Part shown: positions 17,739-26,217 of the stretch, piece after piece
How positions within the stretch are numbered: the stretch's first letter is position 1
Layout of the letters: each line of letters opens with the position of its first letter
Origin: a virus
Length of the DNA: 40,850 nucleotides
IMG/VR virus record: IMGVR_UViG_3300048918_000334
Coordinates: 1-40,850 of that record
Strand: one strand, 5' to 3'
Position numbers and translations under genes: made by a program
The notes under the pieces: model-generated
Databases searched by the model: none
Told to the model about the DNA's origin: nothing
What the model saw: only the letters and a program-made list of their open reading frames with translations

Positions 17739-19732
17739 TGGTCTTGAACCTACTCATCCAGCTGGCCTTAGAGGTCACGCTTTCCTATTGGTCCAGCAGG
17801 CTCACGGCGCCCGACGGTCCGCGCCTGACCGACCTAAATGGTCTGCAGGGCGACTATGGCGTCCCGATGAACCGCTTGTTCGGCGGCGCGACACGCGTCG
17901 GCGCCGTGGTCATTGCGGCGACGCCGCTGATCGAGGTCGCCAATGAACAGGACAACGACACCGTCGACTTCCTTCTCGGCGGTCTGCTGGGCCTGCTGGT
18001 CCCTGCGCCGAAGACCTACACCTATCACGTCACCTTGGCGTGCCTGATCGCCGATCGGACGTTCGATGGGCCGATCGAGGACGTCGACGAGATCTGGGCG
18101 AACGGGAAGAAAATCTACGACGGCTCGCCGGGGCCGACGAAGCTCTGGAAATCGATCACCATTCATAACGGCGACTTCACTCAGACCGCCGATCCGGTCC
18201 TCACCGCCAAGGGCCTGATCGACGGCGAAGCCTTCCGTGGCTCAGCCTATGTCGTGATCGAGGATCTGCAGCTCACCCAGGAATTTGGCAATTCGATCCC
18301 GCAATTGGAGTTCCTGGTCCGCGCGAAGACCGACCAGTCGCTCGCTGACGTCGCCAACGTCGTCTGTCGCGCAGCCGGCATAGACGCTGAGCATAACCTT
18401 TCCACCAGTGAGCTCTCCAGCATCCCGATCAAAGGCTTCGCCATATTGCAGGCAACGAACTGCTGGGATGCCTTGAAGCCGCTCATGCCGGCCTATGGCG
18501 TCGACGTCGGCGAGGTGGCCGGTCAGATCCGCTTCTATCGACGCGGCCACAACATGCGCTCGATCATACCGATCAGCGATATGGGCGCGCATAGCCCAAC
18601 GGAAGCAAGGCCGGAGCCGTACTCGCTGAGCCATGGCCCCGACGTCGGCCTTCCACAGCAGGTTGCGGTGACGTTCCGCGATCCGGAGCGGGACTATCAG
18701 CCCAATACGCAGATGGCGCGCCGGACCTTGGGTGACGCCCAGTCCAATGTCGCCAACGAGTACCTTCTGACCCTGTCAGCGGACGAGGGCCGCGCCATGG
18801 CGCAGGCCCTTCTTTGGGAGCCGTGGACCGGCAAGACCAGCAACGCCTTCGCGCTGTCGGACAAGTGGCTGAGTATCGAGCCCGGCGTCGTCTATGGCGT
18901 GGAAACGCCCGTCGGTATCCGTGCCCAGCGCGTGGTGCGACGCACCCGAGGTGCAAACGGCGTGATCGCGGTCGAGTTGGTCTCCGATGAGAGCGCGGTC
19001 TATTCGTCGCGCGGCCCCGGCGGCTCGGGCTCGGTTCCGACCAACACCCCGCCCGCCACGCCGACTGCGGTTCCCTCGACCCCTCTGGGGCTCGTCGCGA
19101 CGCCCGGCAACGGATCAGCAAGCCTCGATTGGTCCGCGAACCCCGTTCGTGAGGACGTCACGCACTACAACATCTATCGCGCGGATGGGACGGGCGCCCT
19201 GTTCGGCGCCGCGAGCCTGATCGATACCGCGACCGGGACAAGCTGGGGCGAAGTCGGCCTCGCCGTTTCCGCCGGCTACACCTACTTCATCGAAGCCGAG
19301 AACATCGTCGGCCCGTCGTTGCCCACAGCCGGCGTCAACCTCACCACCACAGCCTTGCCGCAAAATCCCGGCCAGACGGTGACTTATGTCGCGACCGAGA
19401 CGCTGGCCGACGGCGATCTGGTGAGTTTCTGGATCGACAGCGGCGTGACCAAGGTCCGGCTCGCCGATGCGACCGACGATAGCCGCCAGCCCGATGGCTT
19501 CGTCCTCGTCGGCGCGGCCATCGGGGCGCTCGTCAAGGTTTCCCTGGCCGGTTCGGTCGATACGGCGCGTAGCGGGCTGAGCCCCGGAGAGATCTACTTC
19601 CTCGACACTACGCCGGGGCAAATCACCCTCGCGCGGCCGAGCGCGGCCGGGACGTGGGGGCAGGAAGTCGGCAAGGCGCTGGACGCCACCAGCCTTCTCT
19701 TCGATCCAAAAGCGGGGACCCTCAATGCTTAG
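17738..19732 (+). CDS. Tail hub / baseplate protein with fibronectin III and cement-like C-terminal domain
   Basis: The protein is 664 residues from ATG 17738; the open frame extends upstream, but that part is a shadow of the DUF2163 gene. Residues 1-430 resemble the phage tail hub family (GVPMNRLFGGATRVGAVVIAA, DRTFDGPIEDVDEIWANGKKI, partly quoted, and an LTLSADEGRAMAQALLWE segment). A Pro/Thr linker (about 435-450) leads to an FnIII domain (PLGLVATPGNGSASLDW...ISVSAGYTYFIEAEN region), then a beta domain similar to the 9047-9532 product. Palindrome 19134-19152 lies in the FnIII coding part. Confidence 0.8.
   Translation: MVLNLLIQLALEVTLSYWSSRLTAPDGPRLTDLNGLQGDYGVPMNRLFGGATRVGAVVIAATPLIEVANEQDNDTVDFLLGGLLGLLVPAPKTYTYHVTLACLIADRTFDGPIEDVDEIWANGKKIYDGSPGPTKLWKSITIHNGDFTQTADPVLTAKGLIDGEAFRGSAYVVIEDLQLTQEFGNSIPQLEFLVRAKTDQSLADVANVVCRAAGIDAEHNLSTSELSSIPIKGFAILQATNCWDALKPLMPAYGVDVGEVAGQIRFYRRGHNMRSIIPISDMGAHSPTEARPEPYSLSHGPDVGLPQQVAVTFRDPERDYQPNTQMARRTLGDAQSNVANEYLLTLSADEGRAMAQALLWEPWTGKTSNAFALSDKWLSIEPGVVYGVETPVGIRAQRVVRRTRGANGVIAVELVSDESAVYSSRGPGGSGSVPTNTPPATPTAVPSTPLGLVATPGNGSASLDWSANPVREDVTHYNIYRADGTGALFGAASLIDTATGTSWGEVGLAVSAGYTYFIEAENIVGPSLPTAGVNLTTTALPQNPGQTVTYVATETLADGDLVSFWIDSGVTKVRLADATDDSRQPDGFVLVGAAIGALVKVSLAGSVDTARSGLSPGEIYFLDTTPGQITLARPSAAGTWGQEVGKALDATSLLFDPKAGTLNA
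19134..19152. promoter_or_regulatory. Distributed 19-bp palindrome, site 5
   Basis: CCGCGAACCCCGTTCGTGA, in the FnIII-coding part of the hub gene, read A-N-P-V-R. Only 634 bases from site 6. Confidence 0.75.
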
Positions 19733-21353
19733 GCGCCTGTTTCTCGGCCTGGCGGCGCTATGCCTCTTCGCGAACCCCGTTCGCGGCGCAGACATCAAGG
19801 CGATCGGGATCAACCCAGCGACGGGCCAACAGATCCAGATCGGCGGCACGAACACCCTGCAGTTGCCGACCGCCAGCACGGCCAACGCCAGCGCCAACTG
19901 CCCGCAGGGGACGGCTCCCACATCGCCGGTGAACGGCGACGTCTGGTGTACCAGCGCCGGCATGTTCGTGCGGATCGCCGGGTCGACGGTCGGTCCTCTC
20001 AGCGCCGGCGGCTCGCCGGGGGGGTCGAGCGGGCAGATCCAGTACAACAACGCAGGCGCCTTTGGCGGGTCCAATGTCAGCGGCGATTGCAGCGCCTCGA
20101 TCCTGGCGTTCACCTGCACGAAGACGAGCGGCGTCAGCTTCGGCTACTTCGCCACCGGGACCGACGCGGCGAACCTGACGGGGACATTGGGCTGTGGCCG
20201 GTTCCCGGCGCTGACCGGCGACCTCACGACGTCCGCAGGCTCCTGCGCGACGACAATCGGCGCCCACAAGGTCACGCTCGGCGACATCGCGCAGATCGGC
20301 GCGAACACCATGCTCGGCAACTGGACGGGCTCGACCGCCGACGTCGCGGCGAACGCCATGCCGAGCTGCTCGGACACCGGCGGCAACCACCTGAACTACG
20401 TCTCCGGAACCGGGATCACCTGCGGGACGTCGAGCACGGGATCGGGCACCGTCACCCACACCGCGGGGTCGCTGACATCTGGCCAGTTGGTGTTTGGCAA
20501 CGGTTCTGCCGACATCACAGTTGGCAACCTCTCGGGCGACGTGACGACCTCCGGCTCGGGCGTCACGGCGATCGGCGCCAACAAGGTCACAACCGCAGCA
20601 ATCAACAATAGCGCCGTCACCCTCGCCAAGATTGCGAACGTCGCCGATCAGACGATCCTCGGGAACAATACCGGCGGCTCGGCGGCGCCTGTGGCCCTTA
20701 CCGCATCGCAAGCGCGGACCGTGTTGGGGACCGTGATCGGGACCAATGTGCAGGCGTGGGACGCTGACCTCGACGCTCTCGCCGCGCTTTCCGGCACGAA
20801 CACGATCTATTACCGCTCGGCGGCCAGCACCTGGGCGCCGGTGAGCATCGGAACTCAGCTCAGCTTTTCAAGCGGCACGCTGAACGTCATCGGCGGCGGC
20901 GGGGGAAGCACCGGCTCCGGCGTCACCATCGCGCAGCTGCAGTCGAACTTCTCGATCGGCTCCGGCGTCTTCGCGAAGAAGTCGTGGGCCGCCGGCGACA
21001 TCATCCGCGATGACGTGACGGCGTGGTCGTCCGGTGCGGCGACCCGCTTCACCACGCCGAGCGGCTACACCAAGGTTCGCATCACGTCGAAGATGTCGTG
21101 GGCGCAGAGCGCCTCAACGAGCTATCGCTGGCTGAACATTTATAAGAACGGCAACTTCTTCAACGGCATACATATCCCGGCCAGCTTGGCGGACAGCACC
21201 CGCGCCTCGTTCACGTCGAACTGGATCGTGGTGGCCGCCACGGACTATTTCGAGGTCGAGTGGGGTCAGAACACCGGCGGTGCGCTAAACCTCATTGGCA
21301 GCACAACCAACGGCGCCGACAGCGCCTCGATCCAGTTCGAATGGGCGCCTTAG
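19725..21353 (+). CDS. Tail fibre-like protein with Sec signal peptide
   Basis: The protein is 542 residues from ATG 19725, overlapping the hub gene by eight bases. Residues 1-22 are a signal peptide (MLRRLFLGLAALCLFANPVRGA then DIKAIG). The body is low-complexity, Gly/Thr/Ser-rich beta-repeat sequence (GNLSGDVTTSGSGVTAIGANK type repeats), as in tail fibres, with repeated 'TIGA(H/N)KVT' units. The last ~130 residues form a compact C-terminal domain ending QFEWAP, a candidate receptor-binding head. Palindrome 19768-19786 lies in the signal-peptide codons (A-N-P-V-R-G). Confidence 0.75.
   Translation: MLRRLFLGLAALCLFANPVRGADIKAIGINPATGQQIQIGGTNTLQLPTASTANASANCPQGTAPTSPVNGDVWCTSAGMFVRIAGSTVGPLSAGGSPGGSSGQIQYNNAGAFGGSNVSGDCSASILAFTCTKTSGVSFGYFATGTDAANLTGTLGCGRFPALTGDLTTSAGSCATTIGAHKVTLGDIAQIGANTMLGNWTGSTADVAANAMPSCSDTGGNHLNYVSGTGITCGTSSTGSGTVTHTAGSLTSGQLVFGNGSADITVGNLSGDVTTSGSGVTAIGANKVTTAAINNSAVTLAKIANVADQTILGNNTGGSAAPVALTASQARTVLGTVIGTNVQAWDADLDALAALSGTNTIYYRSAASTWAPVSIGTQLSFSSGTLNVIGGGGGSTGSGVTIAQLQSNFSIGSGVFAKKSWAAGDIIRDDVTAWSSGAATRFTTPSGYTKVRITSKMSWAQSASTSYRWLNIYKNGNFFNGIHIPASLADSTRASFTSNWIVVAATDYFEVEWGQNTGGALNLIGSTTNGADSASIQFEWAP
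19768..19786. promoter_or_regulatory. Distributed 19-bp palindrome, site 6
   Basis: TCGCGAACCCCGTTCGCGG, in the signal-peptide codons of the fibre gene. Confidence 0.75.
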
Positions 21354-21454
21354 TGCGGCGCGCCTGAGCCAATCCAGGCGATCCAGATCAGGGCCGCAAA
21401 GAACGCGGCCCAGGCCGCCCATCCGGCGAGTTCGTAGAGCTTCGTTCGCGACAT
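21350..21454 (-). CDS. Tiny membrane protein on the opposite strand (candidate)
   Basis: A 34-residue reverse-strand frame from ATG 21454 to TAA at 21352-21350. It has one strong hydrophobic helix (WAAWAAFFAALIWIAWIG) after a short polar start MSRTKLYEL. A GGGGGAAG ribosome site lies about nine bases upstream of ATG. It lies in the gap between the fibre and GT-C-like genes. Opposite orientation to its neighbours makes it doubtful, but hydrophobicity and ribosome site are better than expected for a shadow. Confidence 0.35.
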   Translation of the reverse strand: MSRTKLYELAGWAAWAAFFAALIWIAWIGSGAPH

Positions 21455-21531
21455 TCGACCGCTTCCCCCAGCGCCACGCTGCATTTTGCGTGCCGCGATG
21501 ACGTGTGGCAAGCTCCGCGCGGGGGAGCGGC

Positions 21532-22917
21532 ATGTCGGCGACAGTTGCGGCGCGTAGAGTTGAGCCTTGGGCCTGGGTCGCCTTCGCCATCGTCGCGAGC
21601 CTTCAGACCTGGCTTATCTTCGCCCACGCCGCTTGGTTCGACGAGGCGCAGGCGCTGCTGATCGCCCGCGCGCCGTGGGCCGAGCTGCACACGAACCTGC
21701 GCTACGAAGGCCACCCGGCGCTTTGGTACCTGTTGCTCGGCATGATCGACCGCTTGGACGGCGGACGGCCGCTGACGCTTCCATTGGCAGAGTCCTTGGT
21801 GGCGGCGGGACTTTGGGCGCTGATCTGGCTGCGCAGTCCGTTACCGAGTTGGGCCAAGCTGCTCCTATCGCTGAACTACTACGTCCTGTTCGAGTATGGC
21901 GTCATCTCACGGAGCTACGGCCTGGCCGGGCTCCTGATCCTGGCCGCCGTCGCATGGCGTCGTTCGATCTGGGGATGGGCGTTGCTGGCCTTGGCCGCCA
22001 ACGTGGCCGTCCATTTCACTGTCGCCGCAGCCTTCGTGGGCGGGCTGATGTTCCTTGAGCGCCGAAGCTACCCTGGCGCCGCGATCTTCGCCGCAGGATG
22101 CGTTCTCGCCGTCGCCACGGTCTACCCGAGCCCCGCCGATCTCCACCTGGCCTCGCCGATGCTGGCGCCGCTCTCCATCAAGCTGATCATCAACTTCCAT
22201 CGGATCTCCGGCCTGATCCTGCCCGATCTGCCGCTACCGCCAATCGGGTGGGGACACCTTGCGCCGTTCCCTTGGTCGCTGTTCGTCACGCTGGTCGCGC
22301 TTATCGCTGGCCCGCTGATGCTTCGGACCTGGCCGGCACGCCTGGCCTTCCTCGGGCTGTTCGGCGCGCTCTGGATCATCGGTGTCGCGGTCTATCCGAT
22401 CTGGGTCCGGCACGTCGGGGCGCTGGCGATCTTCCTCATCGCCGCAGCGTGGATGGAGGCGGACCGCGAGCCGCAGCAACCCTTGCCGAGACTGTTCGTG
22501 GTCTGGCTGGTCGTCCTGGCCTTTTCTGGCGTCTCGGCGGCAGGCTCGGCGCTGGTGAAGCCCTTCACGAGGCATCCTGAAATCGCCCACTGGGTGAGGG
22601 AGCGCCACGTTGAGGGCGACGCATTGGGCGCTTGGCCGGGTAACTACGGCGTACCGCTCGCCGCGCTCTTGGATCGACCTATAATCAACACCCAGAAGGG
22701 CTGCGCCGAGCGGTTCACCCGCTGGAACTACGATCCTCAGGGCAAGGGTAGCGCCGAGGCGCGCATCCGGGCTTCCGGCGCACAATACGTGATTTCCGAT
22801 GAGGTCTTGTTCGCGCAGCCCGTCGCCCGGTTCCCGAACGCCTTAGCGGGCAAGGCCCTCACCATCTACGACTTTGGGCCGCCGCTGCGGCCGGCCACCC
22901 TCTGCGACAACCACTGA
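21532..22917 (+). CDS. Polytopic membrane protein resembling GT-C glycosyltransferases
   Basis: The protein is 461 residues from ATG 21532, chosen for its GGGGGAG ribosome site; an in-frame start nine codons upstream lacks one. About ten hydrophobic helices are followed by a soluble C-terminal domain of ~130 residues. After the first helix comes AWFDEAQALLIARAP, with the acidic pair found in the first periplasmic loop of GT-C enzymes such as ArnT and PMT. These use polyprenyl-linked sugars. It lies between fibre and beta-helix genes and could alter host surface glycans (lysogenic conversion or superinfection exclusion). It is not needed for virion assembly as far as can be seen. Substrate unknown. 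Confidence 0.65.
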   Translation: MSATVAARRVEPWAWVAFAIVASLQTWLIFAHAAWFDEAQALLIARAPWAELHTNLRYEGHPALWYLLLGMIDRLDGGRPLTLPLAESLVAAGLWALIWLRSPLPSWAKLLLSLNYYVLFEYGVISRSYGLAGLLILAAVAWRRSIWGWALLALAANVAVHFTVAAAFVGGLMFLERRSYPGAAIFAAGCVLAVATVYPSPADLHLASPMLAPLSIKLIINFHRISGLILPDLPLPPIGWGHLAPFPWSLFVTLVALIAGPLMLRTWPARLAFLGLFGALWIIGVAVYPIWVRHVGALAIFLIAAAWMEADREPQQPLPRLFVVWLVVLAFSGVSAAGSALVKPFTRHPEIAHWVRERHVEGDALGAWPGNYGVPLAALLDRPIINTQKGCAERFTRWNYDPQGKGSAEARIRASGAQYVISDEVLFAQPVARFPNALAGKALTIYDFGPPLRPATLCDNH

Positions 22918-22960
22918 CCGCCTGACGCGCCTCCCGCGTCGCCTCCTGAAGGATCACCCC

Positions 22961-24352
22961 ATGCATCGCTTCATCCACGCCCTCGCGGCGTGCCTTCTGC
23001 TGTGCGCGTCTCCAGTCTGGGCCGCGACGATCAACGTCGCCTCGACAGACGCGGCCTATGCCGCCGTGAAGGTCGCGCAGCCCGGCGATGTCGTGCAGAT
23101 CGCCGCGGGGAGCTATGGGGCGCTCAGCCTTTACTCGCTGAAGCCTGCTGGCGTCGTGACCGTCCAGCCGGTCCCGGGTGCTAAGGTGACGGTCACCGGC
23201 ATCTCGGCCGACGCGGCTGCGAACCTGACGATCCGGGGCTTCGATGTCGGGATGGCGCTGGCCCAGCAGTACGGCGCCACGGCCCAGAGCGGCGCCAGCA
23301 ACATCACCTTCGACGGTCTATCGGTGCATCAGGCCGACAACACCACCTTGGCCGGGTCCGGCTTCTTCGTCCGCGACAGCGACAGCATCACCATCAAGAA
23401 CGCCGACATCCACCACGTCGGAGCCGGCGTCGGCATCCTGCAATCGACCAATGTCCTCGTCTCGGGAAACCGCCTTCACGACGTCGCGACGGACGGCATC
23501 CTCGTCGCCTGCAACCAGCAGGTTCAGGTCGTCGGCAACAGCTTCATCAACTTCCACCCCGGCGTAGGCGACCACCCGGACGCGATCCAGGGCTTCTGCA
23601 CCGTCGCCGGCGCCATCCAGTCCGACATCACGATCAAGGACAACGACATCCGCCGCGGCCCAACCGGCCAGGTTATCCAGGGCATCTTCCTGGAGGCGAC
23701 GAAGAACGCGACGATCACCGGCAACGCCCTCTCGGGCACCATGTTCAACGCGATCTCGCTCTCGACCAGCGGCCCGGCCGACGTCGGCTTCAACTTCGCG
23801 CAGGGGTGGACCGACGACTGCGCCGGCCAGCCTTGCTCGACGCGGATGATCACCCGCGGCCAGAGCGTCAACGTCACGGTGCACGACAACGCCTTCCAGG
23901 GCATCGGCCAGGTGCTTGACGGAGGCCTGCCGAACCCCGGCTACGTCGAGCTGCGGAACACCGTCATCCCCGCAGCCCCGCCTGGCGACTACTCTGCGAT
24001 GAACGCCTGGATCGCGGCCAAGGGCGGCTCGGTCCCGCCGCCCGTCGTCACCCCGCCGGCCGTCGACCCGCGCGACGCGACGATCGCCACGCTCACCGCC
24101 CAGGTCGCCAGCCTGACTGCGGCGGCCAACGACAACGCCGCGAAGCTCTTGGCCGCTCAGACGGCCGCAGCGACGGCCCAGAGCGCCGCGCAGGCCGCCT
24201 CAACGCAACTCGCCGCTACCCAGGCTCAGCTCGCGGCCTTGCAGGCCTCTACGGCGTCCGTTTCCAACCTTCAGAAGCAGCTCGCCACCGCGCAGGCGCA
24301 GGTCACGACGCTGCAGGGCAAGATCGCCAAAGCCCAGGCCGACCTGAAGTAA
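22961..24352 (+). CDS. Secreted parallel beta-helix protein with C-terminal coiled coil
   Basis: The protein is 463 residues from ATG 22961. Residues 1-21 form a Sec signal peptide (FIHALAACLLLCASPVWA|ATINV). Residues about 30-330 are right-handed beta-helix repeats with the pectate-lyase-like rungs NITFDGLSVH, SITIKNADIHH, NVLVSGNRLHD, VQVVGNSFINFH, DITIKDNDIRR and ATITGNALSG. After a Pro-rich linker comes an Ala/Gln coiled coil (about 375-463). Such domains act as tailspike depolymerases or polysaccharide-binding proteins. The signal peptide is unexpected for a tailspike. Palindrome 24354-24372 follows immediately after the stop. Confidence 0.75.
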   Translation: MHRFIHALAACLLLCASPVWAATINVASTDAAYAAVKVAQPGDVVQIAAGSYGALSLYSLKPAGVVTVQPVPGAKVTVTGISADAAANLTIRGFDVGMALAQQYGATAQSGASNITFDGLSVHQADNTTLAGSGFFVRDSDSITIKNADIHHVGAGVGILQSTNVLVSGNRLHDVATDGILVACNQQVQVVGNSFINFHPGVGDHPDAIQGFCTVAGAIQSDITIKDNDIRRGPTGQVIQGIFLEATKNATITGNALSGTMFNAISLSTSGPADVGFNFAQGWTDDCAGQPCSTRMITRGQSVNVTVHDNAFQGIGQVLDGGLPNPGYVELRNTVIPAAPPGDYSAMNAWIAAKGGSVPPPVVTPPAVDPRDATIATLTAQVASLTAAANDNAAKLLAAQTAAATAQSAAQAASTQLAATQAQLAALQASTASVSNLQKQLATAQAQVTTLQGKIAKAQADLK

Positions 24353-24353
24353 C

Positions 24354-24372
24354 CCGCGAACCGCGTTCGCGA
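24354..24372. promoter_or_regulatory. Distributed 19-bp palindrome, site 7
   Basis: CCGCGAACCGCGTTCGCGA, in the gap after the beta-helix gene, two bases past its stop. Confidence 0.8.
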
Positions 24373-24397
24373 CTGTCCGACCTGTTGAGGGGGCCGA

Positions 24398-24832
24398 ATG
24401 GTGCAGACCTGGGTTCAGGAGGCGGCGGCGCTTGCCTCGGCGATGGGGCTGGGCGGCCTGCTCAAGGCCGGCTTCGACGCCTGGCGGGCGAAGATCGTCG
24501 GCAGGGCGAAGGAGCCGGCCGCCCTGATCACCTCCAACGCGGAGTTCGCCGCGGCGCTCAGCGACGCCGCGAAGAAGCTGCTCGAGGACTACCGCAACCA
24601 ACTCACCTTCGTTCGCGGCCGCTGCAACGAGCTCGAAGAGAAGGTCGACGCCTGCGAGGGCCGCCACGCCGACTGCGAGGGCAAGATCCGCGACTTCGAG
24701 CACCGCCTCGACGAGAGCGAGCGCGACCGCCTGAGCCTGCAACTCCGGATCGACCGGCTGATGGAAGAGCATCCGCCCGCCGACTACGGCCCGACGCTCA
24801 TTCGCGGCGTCGTTCCCCCCACCAAAGCCTGA
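24398..24832 (+). CDS. Coiled-coil protein at head of lysis cluster, unknown
   Basis: The protein is 144 residues. The first ~35 residues are mildly hydrophobic/amphipathic (ALASAMGLGGLLKAGFDAW), followed by a helical segment and a long charged coiled coil (about 65-125) with two regularly spaced cysteines (DACEGRHADCEGK). The position before the holin-like and endolysin genes recalls i-spanin or lysis-regulator genes, but there is no clear transmembrane helix. Function open. Confidence 0.6.
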   Translation: MVQTWVQEAAALASAMGLGGLLKAGFDAWRAKIVGRAKEPAALITSNAEFAAALSDAAKKLLEDYRNQLTFVRGRCNELEEKVDACEGRHADCEGKIRDFEHRLDESERDRLSLQLRIDRLMEEHPPADYGPTLIRGVVPPTKA

Positions 24833-24842
24833 GAGGAAAGCC

Positions 24843-25154
24843 ATGACCAACACCTCCGCCACTCCGACGCCCGCGGTTCCCGCGACGCCGATCCTCGTCA
24901 ACGCCACGCCGACGCCCGATCAGATCGCGTCTGCGATCCGCTATGGCGTCACCGCCGCCGGGTCGATCGCCGGCGCGCTCGGCTATAGCGGCGTGTTCAG
25001 CGACAAGCAGGACAACACGGCCGCGGCGATGATCGGCCCGATGGCCGTGGTCATCGCCTTCATCTGGGGGCAGCTCGTCACTCGCCTGCGGGCCAAGCAG
25101 CTCGCGGTGACGGCCGCGCATTCCCCCGACCCGGTCGCCCAGGTCAAGCCGTGA
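24843..25154 (+). CDS. Holin-like protein
   Basis: The protein is 103 residues. It has a Thr/Pro-rich N-terminus, then two hydrophobic segments (AIRYGVTAAGSIAGALGYSG about 31-50 and MIGPMAVVIAFIWGQLV about 63-79) and a short charged tail. Size, topology and overlap with the endolysin gene (GTGA) fit a class II-like holin of the Pam3 gp28 kind. With a SAR endolysin it would be a pinholin or depolarising holin. GAGAGGAAAG ribosome site. Confidence 0.65.
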   Translation: MTNTSATPTPAVPATPILVNATPTPDQIASAIRYGVTAAGSIAGALGYSGVFSDKQDNTAAAMIGPMAVVIAFIWGQLVTRLRAKQLAVTAAHSPDPVAQVKP

Positions 25155-25648
25155 CCGTCCAGCCTGGCGCATCCGGCAAGCCGCAGAACAAGGCGGCGAT
25201 CATCGCGGCGTGCTGCGCCATCGCAGCGCCCATGGTGATCGCCGCCGAGGGCTGGGTGAAGGTCGGCTATCGCGACCCGATCGGGATCGTGACGAGCTGC
25301 GTCGGGCACACCGGCGCGGGCGCAGAGCTCGGCCGCCACTACTCGGACGAAGAGTGCAAGGCCCAACTGCAGGCCGACCTGGCGCGCCACGCCCAGGAAA
25401 TCGACGCCTGCATCAAGGTCGACCTGCCCCTGAAGAGCCGTGCGGCCTTCACCTCGTTCGCCTTCAACGTCGGCGCGGCGGCCTTCTGCAGCTCGACGCT
25501 CGACCGCAAGCTCAACGCGGGCGACCTAGTGGGCGCCTGCGCGGAGCTTTCCCGCTGGACGAAGGCGGCCGGCCGGGTGCTTCCCGGCCTCGTCACGCGC
25601 CGCAAGACAGAGCGCGCGCTCTGCGAAGCCGGGCTCACGTCGCCGTGA
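25151..25648 (+). CDS. SAR endolysin, GH24 lysozyme family
   Basis: The protein is 165 residues with GTG start 25151 overlapping the holin-like stop. Residues 15-32 (AAIIAACCAIAAPMVIAA) form a weakly hydrophobic signal-arrest-release segment. The catalytic triad E33-x8-D42-x5-T48 matches GH24 (EGWVKVGYRDPIGIVTSC). Further landmarks are SFAFNVG and RRKTERALC. Cysteines in the SAR segment (21, 22) and next to the active site (50) suggest disulfide control as in P1 Lyz. It cuts peptidoglycan after release from the inner membrane. Confidence 0.9.
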   Translation: MTVQPGASGKPQNKAAIIAACCAIAAPMVIAAEGWVKVGYRDPIGIVTSCVGHTGAGAELGRHYSDEECKAQLQADLARHAQEIDACIKVDLPLKSRAAFTSFAFNVGAAAFCSSTLDRKLNAGDLVGACAELSRWTKAAGRVLPGLVTRRKTERALCEAGLTSP

Positions 25649-25857
25649 GCCCAGCGCGCCGCCCGAAACGTTTCCTGCCGTTCGCGGACCTGCAGGGCCT
25701 GGCGCGCGGCGCCGTCGTCTCCAACGACGACCGAGCGCCTGCGCTGCGCCTTGTCGAGCCGGTGAACCGCGCCTGCGTCGCGGGGCCTGGCGGCGCTTGC
25801 CTGGCGTGCGACGCCCCGCAGGGCGAGCCCTGCCGGCGTCAACCGGGCAACACCTGA
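25645..25857 (+). CDS. Small cysteine-cluster protein
   Basis: The protein is 70 residues from GTG 25645, overlapping the endolysin stop (GTGA). The C-terminal end has a compact C-L-A-C-x6-C cluster (GGACLACDAPQGEPC) that could bind a metal. The frame continues upstream inside the endolysin gene, but that part is a shadow. Supported by the coupled start and by the motif; function unknown. Confidence 0.5.
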   Translation: MSPARRPKRFLPFADLQGLARGAVVSNDDRAPALRLVEPVNRACVAGPGGACLACDAPQGEPCRRQPGNT

Positions 25858-25899
25858 CCTTTCGCCCAATCCTGGGCTTTTGCCGAGAGAGACCTGACC

Positions 25900-26217
25900 A
25901 TGAAGACGACCCTGCTCACCGCGGGCGCGCTGGCGCTCGCGTGCCTCAACACGTCCGCCTGCTCGACCTTGGGCGCCGGGAGCAACAACTCCGCCCTCAC
26001 CGATGGGCTCTTGAAGATCGCGACCGATCCGAACTGCACTCACGCCGACGTCTTGGACGTGATGCTGGGGCCGATCCCGAGCGGCCATATCCACCTCGAA
26101 CGTTCAGGGTGCGCGACGCCCGCAGGTGTGCCGGCCCCGCCGGCGCCCGCCGCTCAAGCCGCCGCTGCGGTCGGCGTGGCACCGACGTCCTTCGACACAG
26201 CCGCCCCGCCGAAGTGA
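25900..26217 (+). CDS. Lipoprotein, possible o-spanin
   Basis: The protein is 105 residues. The signal peptide MKTTLLTAGALALACLNTSAC ends in a lipobox-like T-S-A-C, with Cys21 as probable lipidated residue (sequence quoted only to residue 20 plus Cys). The mature part is short, with two more cysteines and an Ala/Pro-rich tail. A small lipoprotein following the endolysin suggests an outer-membrane lysis component (Rz1 type), but Pro-richness is modest and an i-spanin partner is not certain. It overlaps the next start (GTGA). Confidence 0.6.
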   Translation: MKTTLLTAGALALACLNTSACSTLGAGSNNSALTDGLLKIATDPNCTHADVLDVMLGPIPSGHIHLERSGCATPAGVPAPPAPAAQAAAAVGVAPTSFDTAAPPK

